Shown here one piece after another: positions 49,814-60,800 of a DNA stretch of 64,000 nt. The stretch's first letter is position 1, and every line of letters starts with the position of its first letter. Source of the DNA: Streptomyces sp. NBC_00078 (GTDB lineage Bacteria > Actinomycetota > Actinomycetes > Streptomycetales > Streptomycetaceae); NCBI RefSeq assembly GCF_026343335.1, contig NZ_JAPELX010000001.1, positions 2,542,001 to 2,606,000 on the forward strand, read 5' to 3'. The notes under the pieces were generated by a model, which made no database searches, was not told the origin of the DNA, and was given only the letters and a program-made list of their open reading frames with translations. A program made the translations under genes and the position numbers.

Positions 49814-50584
49814 TCAGGCCGGCTTGACGACCACGTCGCCCGACGAGGTGGTGACCGAGATGGCCGGCCCGGATCCCGTGGGCACGCTCACCGACCGGCT
49901 CCCTGACGACGTGTGTGCCGTCACGGCGTACGGTCCGCCGGGCACGGCCAGTTCCACCGCGCCGGAACTGCTGTGCGTGGTGACCGAGTCGGGCCGCTTG
50001 GCGAACGCGAGATCGATGCGGCCCGAGCTGGACTTGGCGGTCGCCGCGCCCGTGCCCAGGCCCGCGCCGTGCACCGCGCCGGACGAGCTGTCGACGTCCA
50101 CCGCGCCGGCGATGCGATCGAGAGTGACCTCGCCGGAATCGGTGCTCACCTTGACGGCGGCGACCCCGGTGATGTCGACCGCGCCGCTGCTGTTGCTCGC
50201 GCTGACCTTCGCTGTCGCGGGCACGGTCAGGTCGTAGTCGATGTAGCAGTCGTCGCATCCGTTGCTGAAGGTGAGCGACCCGTCGGAAAGCGACTGGCCC
50301 GGGTGCGGTTTCGCGCTGTCGTGGTAGTGGACGGTCCGGTGAATCGTCACGGTGCGGTCGTTGCCGGGGTGCACACGGACGGAGCCGTGGCGCCCGTCCT
50401 GGATGGAGACCGAGGTGACGCGGCCGGTGACCGACGCGTCGGCGCTCATCTGTTTGAGGGGGCCCTCGTTCAGGGCCGAGCCCTGGCATCCGCTCGCGCC
50501 GAGCACGGCCGCCGAGACGACCGCGGCCGCCGCGAGCAGACGAGGGGACGAGGGGACGAGGGAAACAAGACGGCTACGGGACAT
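49814..50584 (-). CDS. Lipoprotein with DUF4097-type beta-repeat domain
   Basis: The 256-residue protein has a signal ending LGASGC, so Cys33 is the likely lipid anchor. A long repetitive beta region follows with recurring SSGxVxL units (NSSGAVDITG, TDSGEVTLDR, SSSGAVHGAG, SSSGRIDLAF, HTSSGSRSVSV, TTSSGDVVVKP), the DUF4097 solenoid. A GCDDCY pair lies before it. It sits between the cluster's MFS gene and the PCP gene, 84 bp from the latter, on the same strand. A function in immunity or envelope stress is conceivable; none is established. A GTG at 50596 is an alternative start. Confidence 0.8.
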   Translation of the reverse strand: MSRSRLVSLVPSSPRLLAAAAVVSAAVLGASGCQGSALNEGPLKQMSADASVTGRVTSVSIQDGRHGSVRVHPGNDRTVTIHRTVHYHDSAKPHPGQSLSDGSLTFSNGCDDCYIDYDLTVPATAKVSASNSSGAVDITGVAAVKVSTDSGEVTLDRIAGAVDVDSSSGAVHGAGLGTGAATAKSSSGRIDLAFAKRPDSVTTHSSSGAVELAVPGGPYAVTAHTSSGSRSVSVPTGSGPAISVTTSSGDVVVKPA

Positions 50585-50614
50585 GGGGGGATGCACCTCT
50601 CGCTCTGTGGATCT

Positions 50615-51859
50615 TCAGGTCTGCGACGCCAAGTCGTGGGGTGCCGTCGCGAGTTCACGGATCGCCGGGCTGAGTGCGGTCCACACGGCCAGTCCCGCCA
50701 TGCACGCCCCCAACGCCAGCACGGTATGCGCTGTGCCCCATGCGTTCAGTAGGAATCCTCCTGCCATGGATCCCAGGGGAACGGTACCGTACGCGACCAG
50801 AATGGCTACGGAGAGTAGTCGCCCTTGGAGTTCGTCCGGCGTCACTCGCTGCTGATACGAGGCAGCCGCCACGTTCCAGAGGGCGCCCGCGTATCCCATT
50901 CCGGCGAACAGGGCGCCGAGGCCGGCCGGCGAGCGCACCACCGCGACCAGGGGCATGAGCACGGCCCAGACGACGTTGCATCCGATGACGAGCGCGGGCA
51001 GCGACGCGACCCGTGTCCACCACGCCGCGTTTAGCGCGCCCAGCAGTCCGCCGACGCCGGAGATCCCGAAGATCACGCCGATCGCCACGCCCGCCTGGGC
51101 CGCCGAGGAGTACTCATTGCGGACGATGTACTGCAGCGACAGCGTCAGGGCGGCGAACAGCATGTTGCTTCCGGCGATCAGCAGGGCGATCACCCGCACG
51201 ATCGGCTGATGCCACGCCCAGGCCAGACCCGCTCTGAGATCCGCAGTCATCGAACGACGTGGCCCTTTCACCCGCTCCGTCTGGAACTTGCTGCGGATCA
51301 TCAGCAGCGACACCAGCGATGCAAGCGAGCTGACCAGGGTGGAGACGAACGGCGCCCAACGGGCCACGGCGAACAGGAAGCTGCCGATCGGGGCTCCGAT
51401 CAGGCCGGCGCCGCGCTGCCGCGCCTCGTTGCGGGACAGCGCGACCGGAAGATCGTCGTCACGCACCAGATTGCGCACCGAGGCACGCTCGGCTATCCGG
51501 TACAGGATCGCCAGCCCGTTGTCGCAGAAGGCGACGCAGGCCACCTGGGGCAGCCAGAACCGCCCCCACGCCAGGGCAGCGATCAGGGTGGCGACGGCGG
51601 TGATCCGCCCCAGGTCGCACACGATCATCAGCCGTCTGCGATCGACCCGGTCGGCGAGCACCCCGCCGGCCAGCTGCAGCAGGTACGGCAGATTGGCGAA
51701 GAAGCCGACGATCCCGGCGTCCGATGCCGACCCGGTATAGGCCAGGACGAGCATCGGATAGGCCACCGTGCTGATCCGCGATCCGACGAAGGCCAGGCCC
51801 GCGCCGGTCCACAGCAGCAGGAAGTCCCGGTTGGCGCGCAGCGGCCGGGGCGGACTCAA
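50615..51859 (-). CDS. MFS exporter of the NRPS cluster
   Basis: The 414-residue protein has 12 TM segments of the MFS_3/enterobactin-exporter (EntS) type: NRDFLLLWTGAGLAFVGSRISTVAYPMLVLAYTGSASDAGIVGF, LAGGVLADRVDRRRLMIVCDL (motif A) and SYQQRVTPDELQGRLLSVAILVAYGTVPLGSMAGGFL. The start is a TTG that overlaps the NRPS stop in TTGA, so it is coupled to the synthetase. GAGGTG lies about 9 nt upstream. Longer in-frame versions run inside the NRPS and are rejected. It most likely exports the NRPS product. Confidence 0.88.
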   Translation of the reverse strand: MSPPRPLRANRDFLLLWTGAGLAFVGSRISTVAYPMLVLAYTGSASDAGIVGFFANLPYLLQLAGGVLADRVDRRRLMIVCDLGRITAVATLIAALAWGRFWLPQVACVAFCDNGLAILYRIAERASVRNLVRDDDLPVALSRNEARQRGAGLIGAPIGSFLFAVARWAPFVSTLVSSLASLVSLLMIRSKFQTERVKGPRRSMTADLRAGLAWAWHQPIVRVIALLIAGSNMLFAALTLSLQYIVRNEYSSAAQAGVAIGVIFGISGVGGLLGALNAAWWTRVASLPALVIGCNVVWAVLMPLVAVVRSPAGLGALFAGMGYAGALWNVAAASYQQRVTPDELQGRLLSVAILVAYGTVPLGSMAGGFLLNAWGTAHTVLALGACMAGLAVWTALSPAIRELATAPHDLASQT

Positions 51860-54800
51860 TCCGTCATCACCTCGTTGACCAACGCGGCGAGCAGGCTGGT
51901 GCCGGGCTTCGCGAACGGCGCCTCGTGGCTTCCCGGCAACCGGTCGACCCGCAGGCCCGCGCCGCACAGCTGCGCCCACCGGCTCAGATAGGACCGGTAG
52001 GAGTGGCCACGGGACACGGAGTGCGTTCCCTCGGCGCACGCGTCGGTGACGATCAGGCGCACCGGCGACACCGTGTCCTCGTACCGGTAGTCGATGCACG
52101 CGCGCGTCAGCGTCCGCCACGACTCGACATGGCCGGCCACGTCGTCGAGGGCGCCGGCCCCGCCGGTGATGCCGATCTTGGCCAGCAGCTCCGAAACCGC
52201 CTGCTCGCGCACCGCGTCGTCCAGGCCGCGCGCGTCGAGCAGTTCGGTGAGGATCTCACCGGCGTGCGTCGGTGCGGACGCCGTGGGTTCCAGATCGGCC
52301 AGCGGGTCGACGAGGATCAGTTCCGCTGCGCCGTGGCCGCGTTCGACCAGCAGCCGGGACATCTCCCAGGCGATCGTCGCCCCGGAGGACCAGCCCAACA
52401 GGGTGTGCGGCCCTTCGGGTTGGGCGGCGAGCAGCTCCGGCAGATAGCGCTCGGCCATCTGCCGGACCGAGCCGGGTTCGACGACCTCGAACGCGGCCAC
52501 GGGACGCACTCCGTCCAGCCGGTCCGCCAGCGGCACGAACCAGTGCGCGCTGCCGCCCTCGGTGTGCGGAACGAACAGGGTGCGCCGTGGCCCGGTTTCG
52601 GCCAGCCACACCAGCGCCGCGCTGCGTGCCGCGGCCTGCGAGTCGACATGCGCCGCGAGCCGCTTCACCGTGCGCTCCCGCACCAAGTCCCGTACGGACA
52701 GGGCCATTCCCTGTTTACGGGCTTGAGCGACGATGCGCAGCATGAGCAGCGAGTGGCCGCCCAGAGCGAAGAAGTCGTGCTCGACACCGATCTCGTCGAC
52801 GCCGAGTGCGGCACTCCACAGCGCCGCAAGCGCCCGCTCGGTCGGGGTGCCCGGCGGGACGAGGGGCACGGCGCTCGGTCCGCCCGCTCCCGGCGCCGGC
52901 AGCGCGCCGCGGTCGAGTTTGCCGTTGGCGTTCAACGGCAGACCACCCAGCGCGACGAAGGCCGCCGGAACCATGTAGGGGGGCAGCTTCTTCGCACAGT
53001 GCGCCGCCAGTTCCTCGGGCGTCGCGGCCGGTTCGGACGTCGGCACGTGATACGCGACGAGCGTCTCCTCGCGGACGATCACCACGACGTCCTTGACCGC
53101 CGGATGCGCGGCGAGTACCTGCTGGACCTCGTCCGGCTCGATGCGGTATCCGCGCAGTTTGATCTGGTGGTCGGCGCGGCCGAGGAACTCGACGTTGCCG
53201 TCCGGGCGGATCCGGGCCAGGTCGCCGGTGCGGTAGAGCCGCGAACCGGCCTCACCGAACGGGTCGGGCACGAACGCGGCGGCGGTGCGTGCGGGCAGGT
53301 TGGCGTAACCGCGGGCCAGGCCCGCCCCGCCGATGTAGATCTCACCGACGGACCCCACCGGAAGTGGCCGCATACGCCCGTCGAGCACGTACATGGTGGT
53401 GTTGGGTACGGGCAGGCCGATCGAGACGACCTCGCCCTCGACCGGTCCGTCGAGGTGATGGACGCTGTTGGCCACCGAGATCTCGGTCGGGCCGTACTCG
53501 TTGAGCATCCGCGGGCCGGGGCCGACGCCCACGAGCTCGAACCACCGTTCGGCGATCCGGGCGGGGAAGGAGTCCGCGCCGACGGCGAGCATTCCGGCGA
53601 GCGTCGCGGCCTGCTCTGCGCCGAGCTGGTGGGTGAGCAGGTCCAGATGGCCCGGCGTCAGCTTGATGAAGCTGTACGGGCCGCCCCGCGCCAGCAGCTG
53701 GCCCAGATCGTCCAGTTCGAACCGCGGCGGCAGCAACGTCACCGGTTCGCCCGCCATCAGCGGCGCGTAGATGTTCGGAACCACCATGTCGAAGGCGATC
53801 GACGAGAACAGCGGCGCGCCGCCCTTTCCGTAGGCGCCGTAGCCCTCCACCGCCCACCACAGGTAGTTGGCGAGACCGGCGTGCGATATCTGCACGCCCT
53901 TGGGCCGGCCCGTCGATCCGGAGGTGTAGATCACGTAGGCGAGGCTCTGCGGGTCGGGGTCGGCCGTCCGCTCGGGTGGCGTTCCCCCGGCGCCGAAGTC
54001 GGTGACGACCGTGCCGTCGTATCCCTGCAGGATCGCCGCGAACCGCTCCTCGGATTCGGTGAGGACAACCCGCGCACCGGAATCGGCGAGCATGTATCCG
54101 ATGCGGTCGGCCGGCAGGTCCGGATCGAGCGGCACGTACGCGCCGTGCGCCTTCCACACCGCCAGGAACGCGACGATCAGCTCGGGGCCCCGGTCCAGCA
54201 GAACGCCCACGGTGGTCTCGGCGCCGACACCCGCGGCGCGCAGCCGGGCCGCCAGCGCTGCCGCCCGTGCGTCCAACTCCGCGAAGGTGAGCCGCTGTTC
54301 ACCGGCGACGACCGCGCAGGCGTCCGGGTCGGTCGACGCCCGGCGCTCGATCGTGGCGAGCACCGATTCCTGCGGGCGCGGCTTCTCGTTGCTGTTCCAG
54401 ACCCGCAGTTGGCGGTCCGACTCGCCGTCCGGCAGGAAGGTCGCGGTCGCGTCGCCGTCCGGGTCCGTGGCGATCGCCACCAGGACGGCCCGGTACAGCT
54501 GGGCGATCCGCCCGGCGTGCTCCTGGGAGAGCACCCGGGTGTCGGTGGCGATGGTGATGAAGCCGCCGCCGGTGGTCACCGAGAACGGGGAGTCGTTGGA
54601 GCCGGCGCCGATCACCGCCGCCTGCGCGTCGGGGGCGATCGCCTCGTACCCGGCCTCGAACTCGTGGAAGTCCAGGTAGTTGAAGAGCACGTCGATCAGG
54701 TCGCTCTCCTTGACCGCGCGCTGCAGGGCGGGCAGGGGCAGCCGCCGGTGCGGCCAGAGCTCTGTCTCCTGGTCGTACACCTGCCTGGCCAGCTCGCTCC

Positions 54801-57800
54801 AGGTGGCGGCGGTGCGCTCGAACACGAACGGAACGCTGTTGAGGTACATCCCGTAGACGCGTTCGGCACCGGCCGCCTCCGGACGGGCGTCGACGACGAG
54901 GCCGGTGTGGAAGCGGGATTCATGGGTGAGCATGCTCATGACCTTGAGGTGGGCCGCATGCAGCACCGCCTTCATCGAGGTCTGCGACGCGTACACCGCC
55001 GAACGCAGCCCGGTCGCCAGGTCGGCGAAGGGAACACGGACCTGGAACCTCTTCGGCCGGCCCCCCGGCACCGCCCACTGCTGCGGCAGGGTGAACTTGG
55101 CGACGCCGTCCACGCGTCGCCGCCAGAACTCGACGTCGTCACCGGCCTGGACCGCCTCGTTCTCCGCCGCGATGAAGTCGGCGTAGCGCACGGCCTGCGG
55201 ACGATGCGGCTCAAGCGCGATGCCGTCACGAAGCCGCGTGTACGCGCCGATCAGCTCGGCGAGCAGGCTGTGATGGCTCCAGCCCTCCAGTACGGCGTGG
55301 CAGTGCGTCAGGCACAGCCACCAGGTGTCGTCCGCGACGAGATACGCGCCGATGCGCATCAGCGGCGCCTGCTCCACATCGAACAGCGCCCTGGTCTCCC
55401 GCTCCACCGCCGAGCGGATCGACGCCTCCCGCTCCGTCGCCGGACGGCCGCGCAGATCCTGCACGGTGACCGGCACGGCGACCTGGCCGTGCACCAGCTG
55501 CAGTGGGATCGGATGACCGGTCAGGTCGAAGGAGGTCCGCAGCGCCTCGTGGCGCTGCAGCACGATCGCGGCGGCGTCCCGCAACGCCCGCTCGGAGAAC
55601 GGACGGCCGTCGCTGACCGGGAACGCGGTGACCGTGTGATACGGACGATCATGCTCCGGATCCGCGGCGAGCATCTCGGTGAGCATGCCCAACTGCACCT
55701 GGGAGATGGGATAGGCGTCCACCACGTCGTCCGGGAAGACCGATCCCTCCGGCGCCAGGGCGAACCGCGCCACGCCCTGGGCGGCGGGCGCCGCGATGGT
55801 CTCGCGGGAGGCCAGCGCCTCGGCCAGCCCGGCCACCGTGCGCTGTTCGAAGACGTCCCGCACGGACACGTCGTATCCGCTCGCGCGCAGCGCCCCCACC
55901 AGACTCACGGCCTTGATCGAGTCGCCGCCGACGTCGAAGAACGCGTCGTCGACCGCAAGATGTTCCACACCCAGCACCTCGCGCCACACCGCGGCGACCG
56001 CCTCCTGCTGCGCGGTCATCGGCGACGCGTCGCTCCGCTGCTCGCGCTCGACCGACGTCGGTTCGGGCAGCGCGGCGCGGTCGACCTTCCCGTTGGCGGT
56101 CACCGGAATGCTCGCGACCGGCACGATGAAGGTCGGCACCATGTAGCCGGGCAGCCTGGCGGCGAGTTCGGCGCGCAGGCCGGCGGCGGACAGCACCGCT
56201 CCGCGTTCCGGGCTCGCGTACCCGACCAGCTCCCGGGCACCGTCGCCGCCGCGCACGGTGACGACGGCCCGGCGGACGCCGGCGCAGCCGGACAGCGCCG
56301 CCTCGACCTCGCCCAGCTCGATCCGGTAGCCGTGCACCTTCACCTGGTCGTCCACGCGTTCCACGAACTCGAACTCGCCGTCCGGCCGCATCCGGCCGCG
56401 GTCTCCGGTGCGGTAGAGCCGCGATCCGGGCGGGCCGTACGGGTTGGGCACGAAGGCCGCCGCGGTGCGGTCCGGCAACTGCCCGTAGCCGCGGGCCAGT
56501 CCGTCGCCGCCGACATGGATCTCGCCGACGACGCCGACCGGCACCGGTTCCCTGTGGCGGTCGAGCACGTACATGCTGGTGTTCGGGATCGGCAGTCCGA
56601 TCGGCAGCTGGTCGCCGCCCTCGGTGCCGTCGGCCAGGTGCGCGCTGTTTCCGACGGTGATCTCGGTGGGGCCGTACTCGTTGACGATCCGCACCGTCCG
56701 GCCGTCACGGGCGCCCCTCGCCAACCGTGCCCAGCGCCGCGCCAGTCCGGTGTCGAAGACCTCTCCGCCGGCGACCGCGACGGCGGCGACCTCCGCCGCC
56801 TGCCGCGGACCGAGCTGGCCGGACAGCAGGTCGAGCAGGGTCGGTGCGACCTTGACGAAGCTGAACGGCCCGGACTCCAGCAGCAACAGGCCGAGATCCT
56901 CGACCGGGGTCTCCTCGTCGAAGATCGTCACCGGGTTTCCGGTCATCAACGGCGCGTACAGGATGGTGACCACCATGTCGAACGACGGCGAGGACAACAG
57001 CGGGGCGCCGCCCGGAGCGCCGGCGTACTGCTCGACCGACCAGTGCAGATAGGTGGCCACGCCACGGTGGGTGTTCTGCACGCCCTTCGGCCTGCCGGTC
57101 GATCCCGACGTGTAGATCACGTACGCGAGCGAGTCGGGATCGAGGTCGCGGCCGCTCTCGATCGGCGTGCCCGGCTCGACGCCGGCGACGTCGATCACCG
57201 GTCCGCCGAATCCACCGAGCAGGTGCCGATGCCGGTCCAGTGTGATCACCGCGCAGGACCGGGAGTCGCCGAGCATATGGTCGACGCGTTCCTGCGGCAG
57301 CGTCGGATCGATGGGCACATAGGCGCCGCCCGCCTTCCAGACGCCCAGGAACGCGACCAGCAGTTCGGCGGTGCGGCCGAGCAGCACGCCGACCGTCGAC
57401 TCGGCGGCGACGCCGTGTTCTCGCAGCCGGACGGCGAGTGCGCTCGCGCGCGCGTCCAGTTCGGCGAAGCTGATCCGCTCGTCGCCGTGGATGACGGCGT
57501 CTGCGTCGGGGGTGGCGAGTGCCTGCAGCTCGATGGTCTCCAGAACGCCGGGCCCGCGGTCGAGGACGGGCCCGCGAGCGGACGTCGCCCGCTCCCGTTC
57601 GCCGTCCGGCAGGTGGGCGACGCACGCGTCGCCGTCCGGGTCGGCGGCCATGGCCTCCAGCACGGCGCGGTACATCTGGCCGATGCGGTCGGCGTTGCGC
57701 AGCGACAACACGCCGGTGTGCGTGGCCAGTGTGACGTGGCCGCCGCCCGTGGTGACCGCGAGGTCGAACTCGGTCGCCCCCTCGCCGATCGCCTCCCCGG

Positions 57801-60800
57801 CGTCGACCAGATCGGAGGAGAACGCGCTGAAGTCGAGGTAGTTGAAGAGCACGCTGAGCAGCTGCCCTTCACCTGCGCTGCGGGCGATCTCCGGCAGCGG
57901 GTGGCGCCGATGCGGCCACAGCTCGACCTCCCGCGCGAACACCGTGCGGACCAGGTCCACCCAGGTGCTGCCCGCGGCGATCCCGTCGAAGGCGAACGGC
58001 ACCGAGTTCAGGTACATGCCGTACACCCGGTCCGCGCCGATCGTCTCGGGACGTCCGTCGCACACCAGCCCGTCGAAGAACGGCTCGTCGCCCAGGAGCG
58101 AACTCATCACCTTCAGATGCGCCGCGTGCAGAACGCTCTTGAGCGAGGTACGGGAGCGGACCGCGAGGGCGGTCAGGCCCGGCCGCAGATCGTGGAAGGG
58201 AATCCGGCGGCGGTAGTCGGACCTCGGCAGGTCGGGGTCGTGCCACCCCGCCGGCAGCACGGCACTGCGCCGGCCGGCGACGACGGACGCCCAATAGGCG
58301 CGGTCCTCCTCGGAGTCGAGCGAAGCGAGCTCCGCGGCGATGTAGTCCGCGAAGCGCACCGCCGGAGCCTGCCACGGCTCCAGTTCACCGCCGTCGCGCA
58401 GGGTCGCGTACGCGCGCAGCAGCTCGGTCGTCAGCGCGTGCAGGCTGAAGCCCTCCAGGATCGCGTGGCAGTAGGTGATCGACAGCCACCAGGTGCCGTC
58501 GTCGACGACGGACGCCGTCAAACGCATCAGCGGCGCGTCGGTGAGCGTCATCGGTGTGGTGCGTTCCACGGCGGCGAAGCCCTGCATGGCCTCGCTCGCC
58601 TCGTGTGTGCCGTATCCGCGCAGATCCCTGACGGCGACCGGCAGTTCGGCGTGCGCGTGCACCGACTGCAGCGGCGTGCCGTACTCGGTCAACTCGATGG
58701 ATGTCCGCAGGATCTCGTGCCGCTCGACGACGACGGCCGTCGCCCGCCGCAGCGCTTGTTCGTCGAACGGGACGCCGTCGTTGACCGGAAAGGCGGTCAC
58801 CGTGTGGTAGCGGCTGCTGCCGGTGCCGGAGAGCATCTGGGCGACCATCCCCAGCTGCACCATCGACAACGGATAGGCGTCCACGACGTCGTCCGGCAGG
58901 GCGACGTCGTTCGGCGCCATCGCGAACGGTTCGACCGCGGCCGCGGACTGACGCGGCGCGGGACGGCCGCTGAGGTGCGCGGCGAGCGTGCGCACCGTGG
59001 AGTGCTCGAACACGTCCCGGGCCGAGGCGTCGTAGCCGGCCGCCCGGAGCGCGCCGACGAGGCCGACCGCCTTGATCGAATCGCCGCCGAGCTCGAAGAA
59101 CCCGTCGAGGGCGCCGACCCGCGGCACATCCAGTGCCTGCCGCCAGATCAACGCGATCCGCTCCTCGTCGACGCCGCTGGGCGCGGTGAACGTCTCGGCC
59201 GCCGTGTACGCGGGCTCGGGCAGCGCCAGGCGGTCGACCTTGCCCGCCGGATTGAGCGGGAACGCCTCCAACGCCGTGTAGACCGAGGGCACCATGTACG
59301 AGGGCAGGGCTTCGGCGGCGAACCCGGCCAGGCCGTCGAGGGCGCCGATCACATAGGCGACCAGCGTCTTGTCCTGCACACCGCGGGCCGTGACGACGAC
59401 GTCGCGCACGCCCGGCGCGGTGCGCAGCACCGTCTCGATCTCACCGAGTTCGATGCGGTGCCCGCGTACCTTCACCTGATCGTCGGCGCGGCCGAGGAAC
59501 TCGATCCCGCCGTCCTCGCCCACCCGGACCAGATCCCCGGTGCGGTACTCCCGGCCGCCCGTCTGCGCCGGGGTGAAACGGGCCGCGGTCAGCCGCGGTT
59601 GCGCGTGGTATCCGCGGGCCACGCCCGCACCGCCGATGACGAGTTCGCCGACGACGCCGACCGGGACGCGGGCTCCGCGCGCGTCGAGCACCCGTAGCCG
59701 GGTGTCGGCGAGCGGGGCGCCGACGACCACCCGGTCCGGCTGAACCGGCACCTCCCACGCGGTGGACCAGATGGTGGTCTCGGTGGGTCCGTACACGTTG
59801 AGCAGGCGGCCGACCCGGCCGCGGATGTCACGGGCCAGATCGAGCGGCAACGCCTCGCCGCCGCACAGCGCGGTCACCTCGGGCCGGTCGAACCCTGCCG
59901 CCAGCAGCATCTTCCAGCCGGACGGGGTGGCCTGCACATGGTCGACACCGTGTTCCTCCACCAGCCGCACCAGCTCGGCGCCGTCGCGCAGCTGGCTGTC
60001 CGCGGCGAGCACGATCCGTCCACCCGCGGTCAGCGGGCCGAACAGTTCGAGTCCGCAGATGTCGAAGGAGAGCGCGGTCGAGGCCAGCCAGCAGCCGTCG
60101 CCTGCGACGTCACGCATCGAGGCGAGCAGATTGGCCAGTGCGCCGTGTCCGATCTCCACGCCCTTGGGCTTGCCGGTCGAGCCGGACGTGTAGATCACGT
60201 AGGCCAGATCGTCCTCCGCCCAGTCCGCCCAGTCCGTCGTGGACGGCGTCGGTGCCGGTGCCGGCGAGTCCTGGGCGAGATCCGAGAGCGCGTCGTCGAG
60301 GACGATGCGCGCGCCGGAGTCGGCGAGCATGTACCGCACCCGCTCCGCCGGCAGCCCCACGTCCAACGGCAGATAGGCCGCTTGGGCCTTCCACACGCCC
60401 AGCAGGGCCGCGATCATCGCGGGCGTACGACGCATCGACACCGCGACGACGTCTCCGCGGGCGACACCCCGCCGTCGCAGCAGTGCCGCGACCTGGTCGG
60501 AGCGACGGTCCAGTTCGCCGTAGGCGACCTGCTCGCCGTCGCAGACCACCGCGATGTCATCGGGACGCTCCACGGCCAGCGTCCGGAACGCGGCCGGCGC
60601 CGCCGGACGCCGCTCGGCGGGAAGCGGTGCGCCGACCAGCCCGTCGAGCACCCGCAGATCGTCGTCGGCCAGCGGAACCCGGGACGCCTCGCCGTCCGGG
60701 TCGGTGAGCATCTCCTCCAGCACCGAGCGGTACATGGCCGCCAGCCGGTCGGCGTTGGCCCTGCTGACGACGTGGGTGTTGACGGTGACCGAGAAGTGCT

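Noticed and set aside
51925..59697. Very long plus-strand open frame (about 2590 codons) opposite the NRPS
   Set aside because: It is the antisense shadow of the NRPS: composition is extreme (Arg, Gly, Val, His rich), no domain is recognisable and the minus strand encodes clear A, T, C and TE domains throughout.
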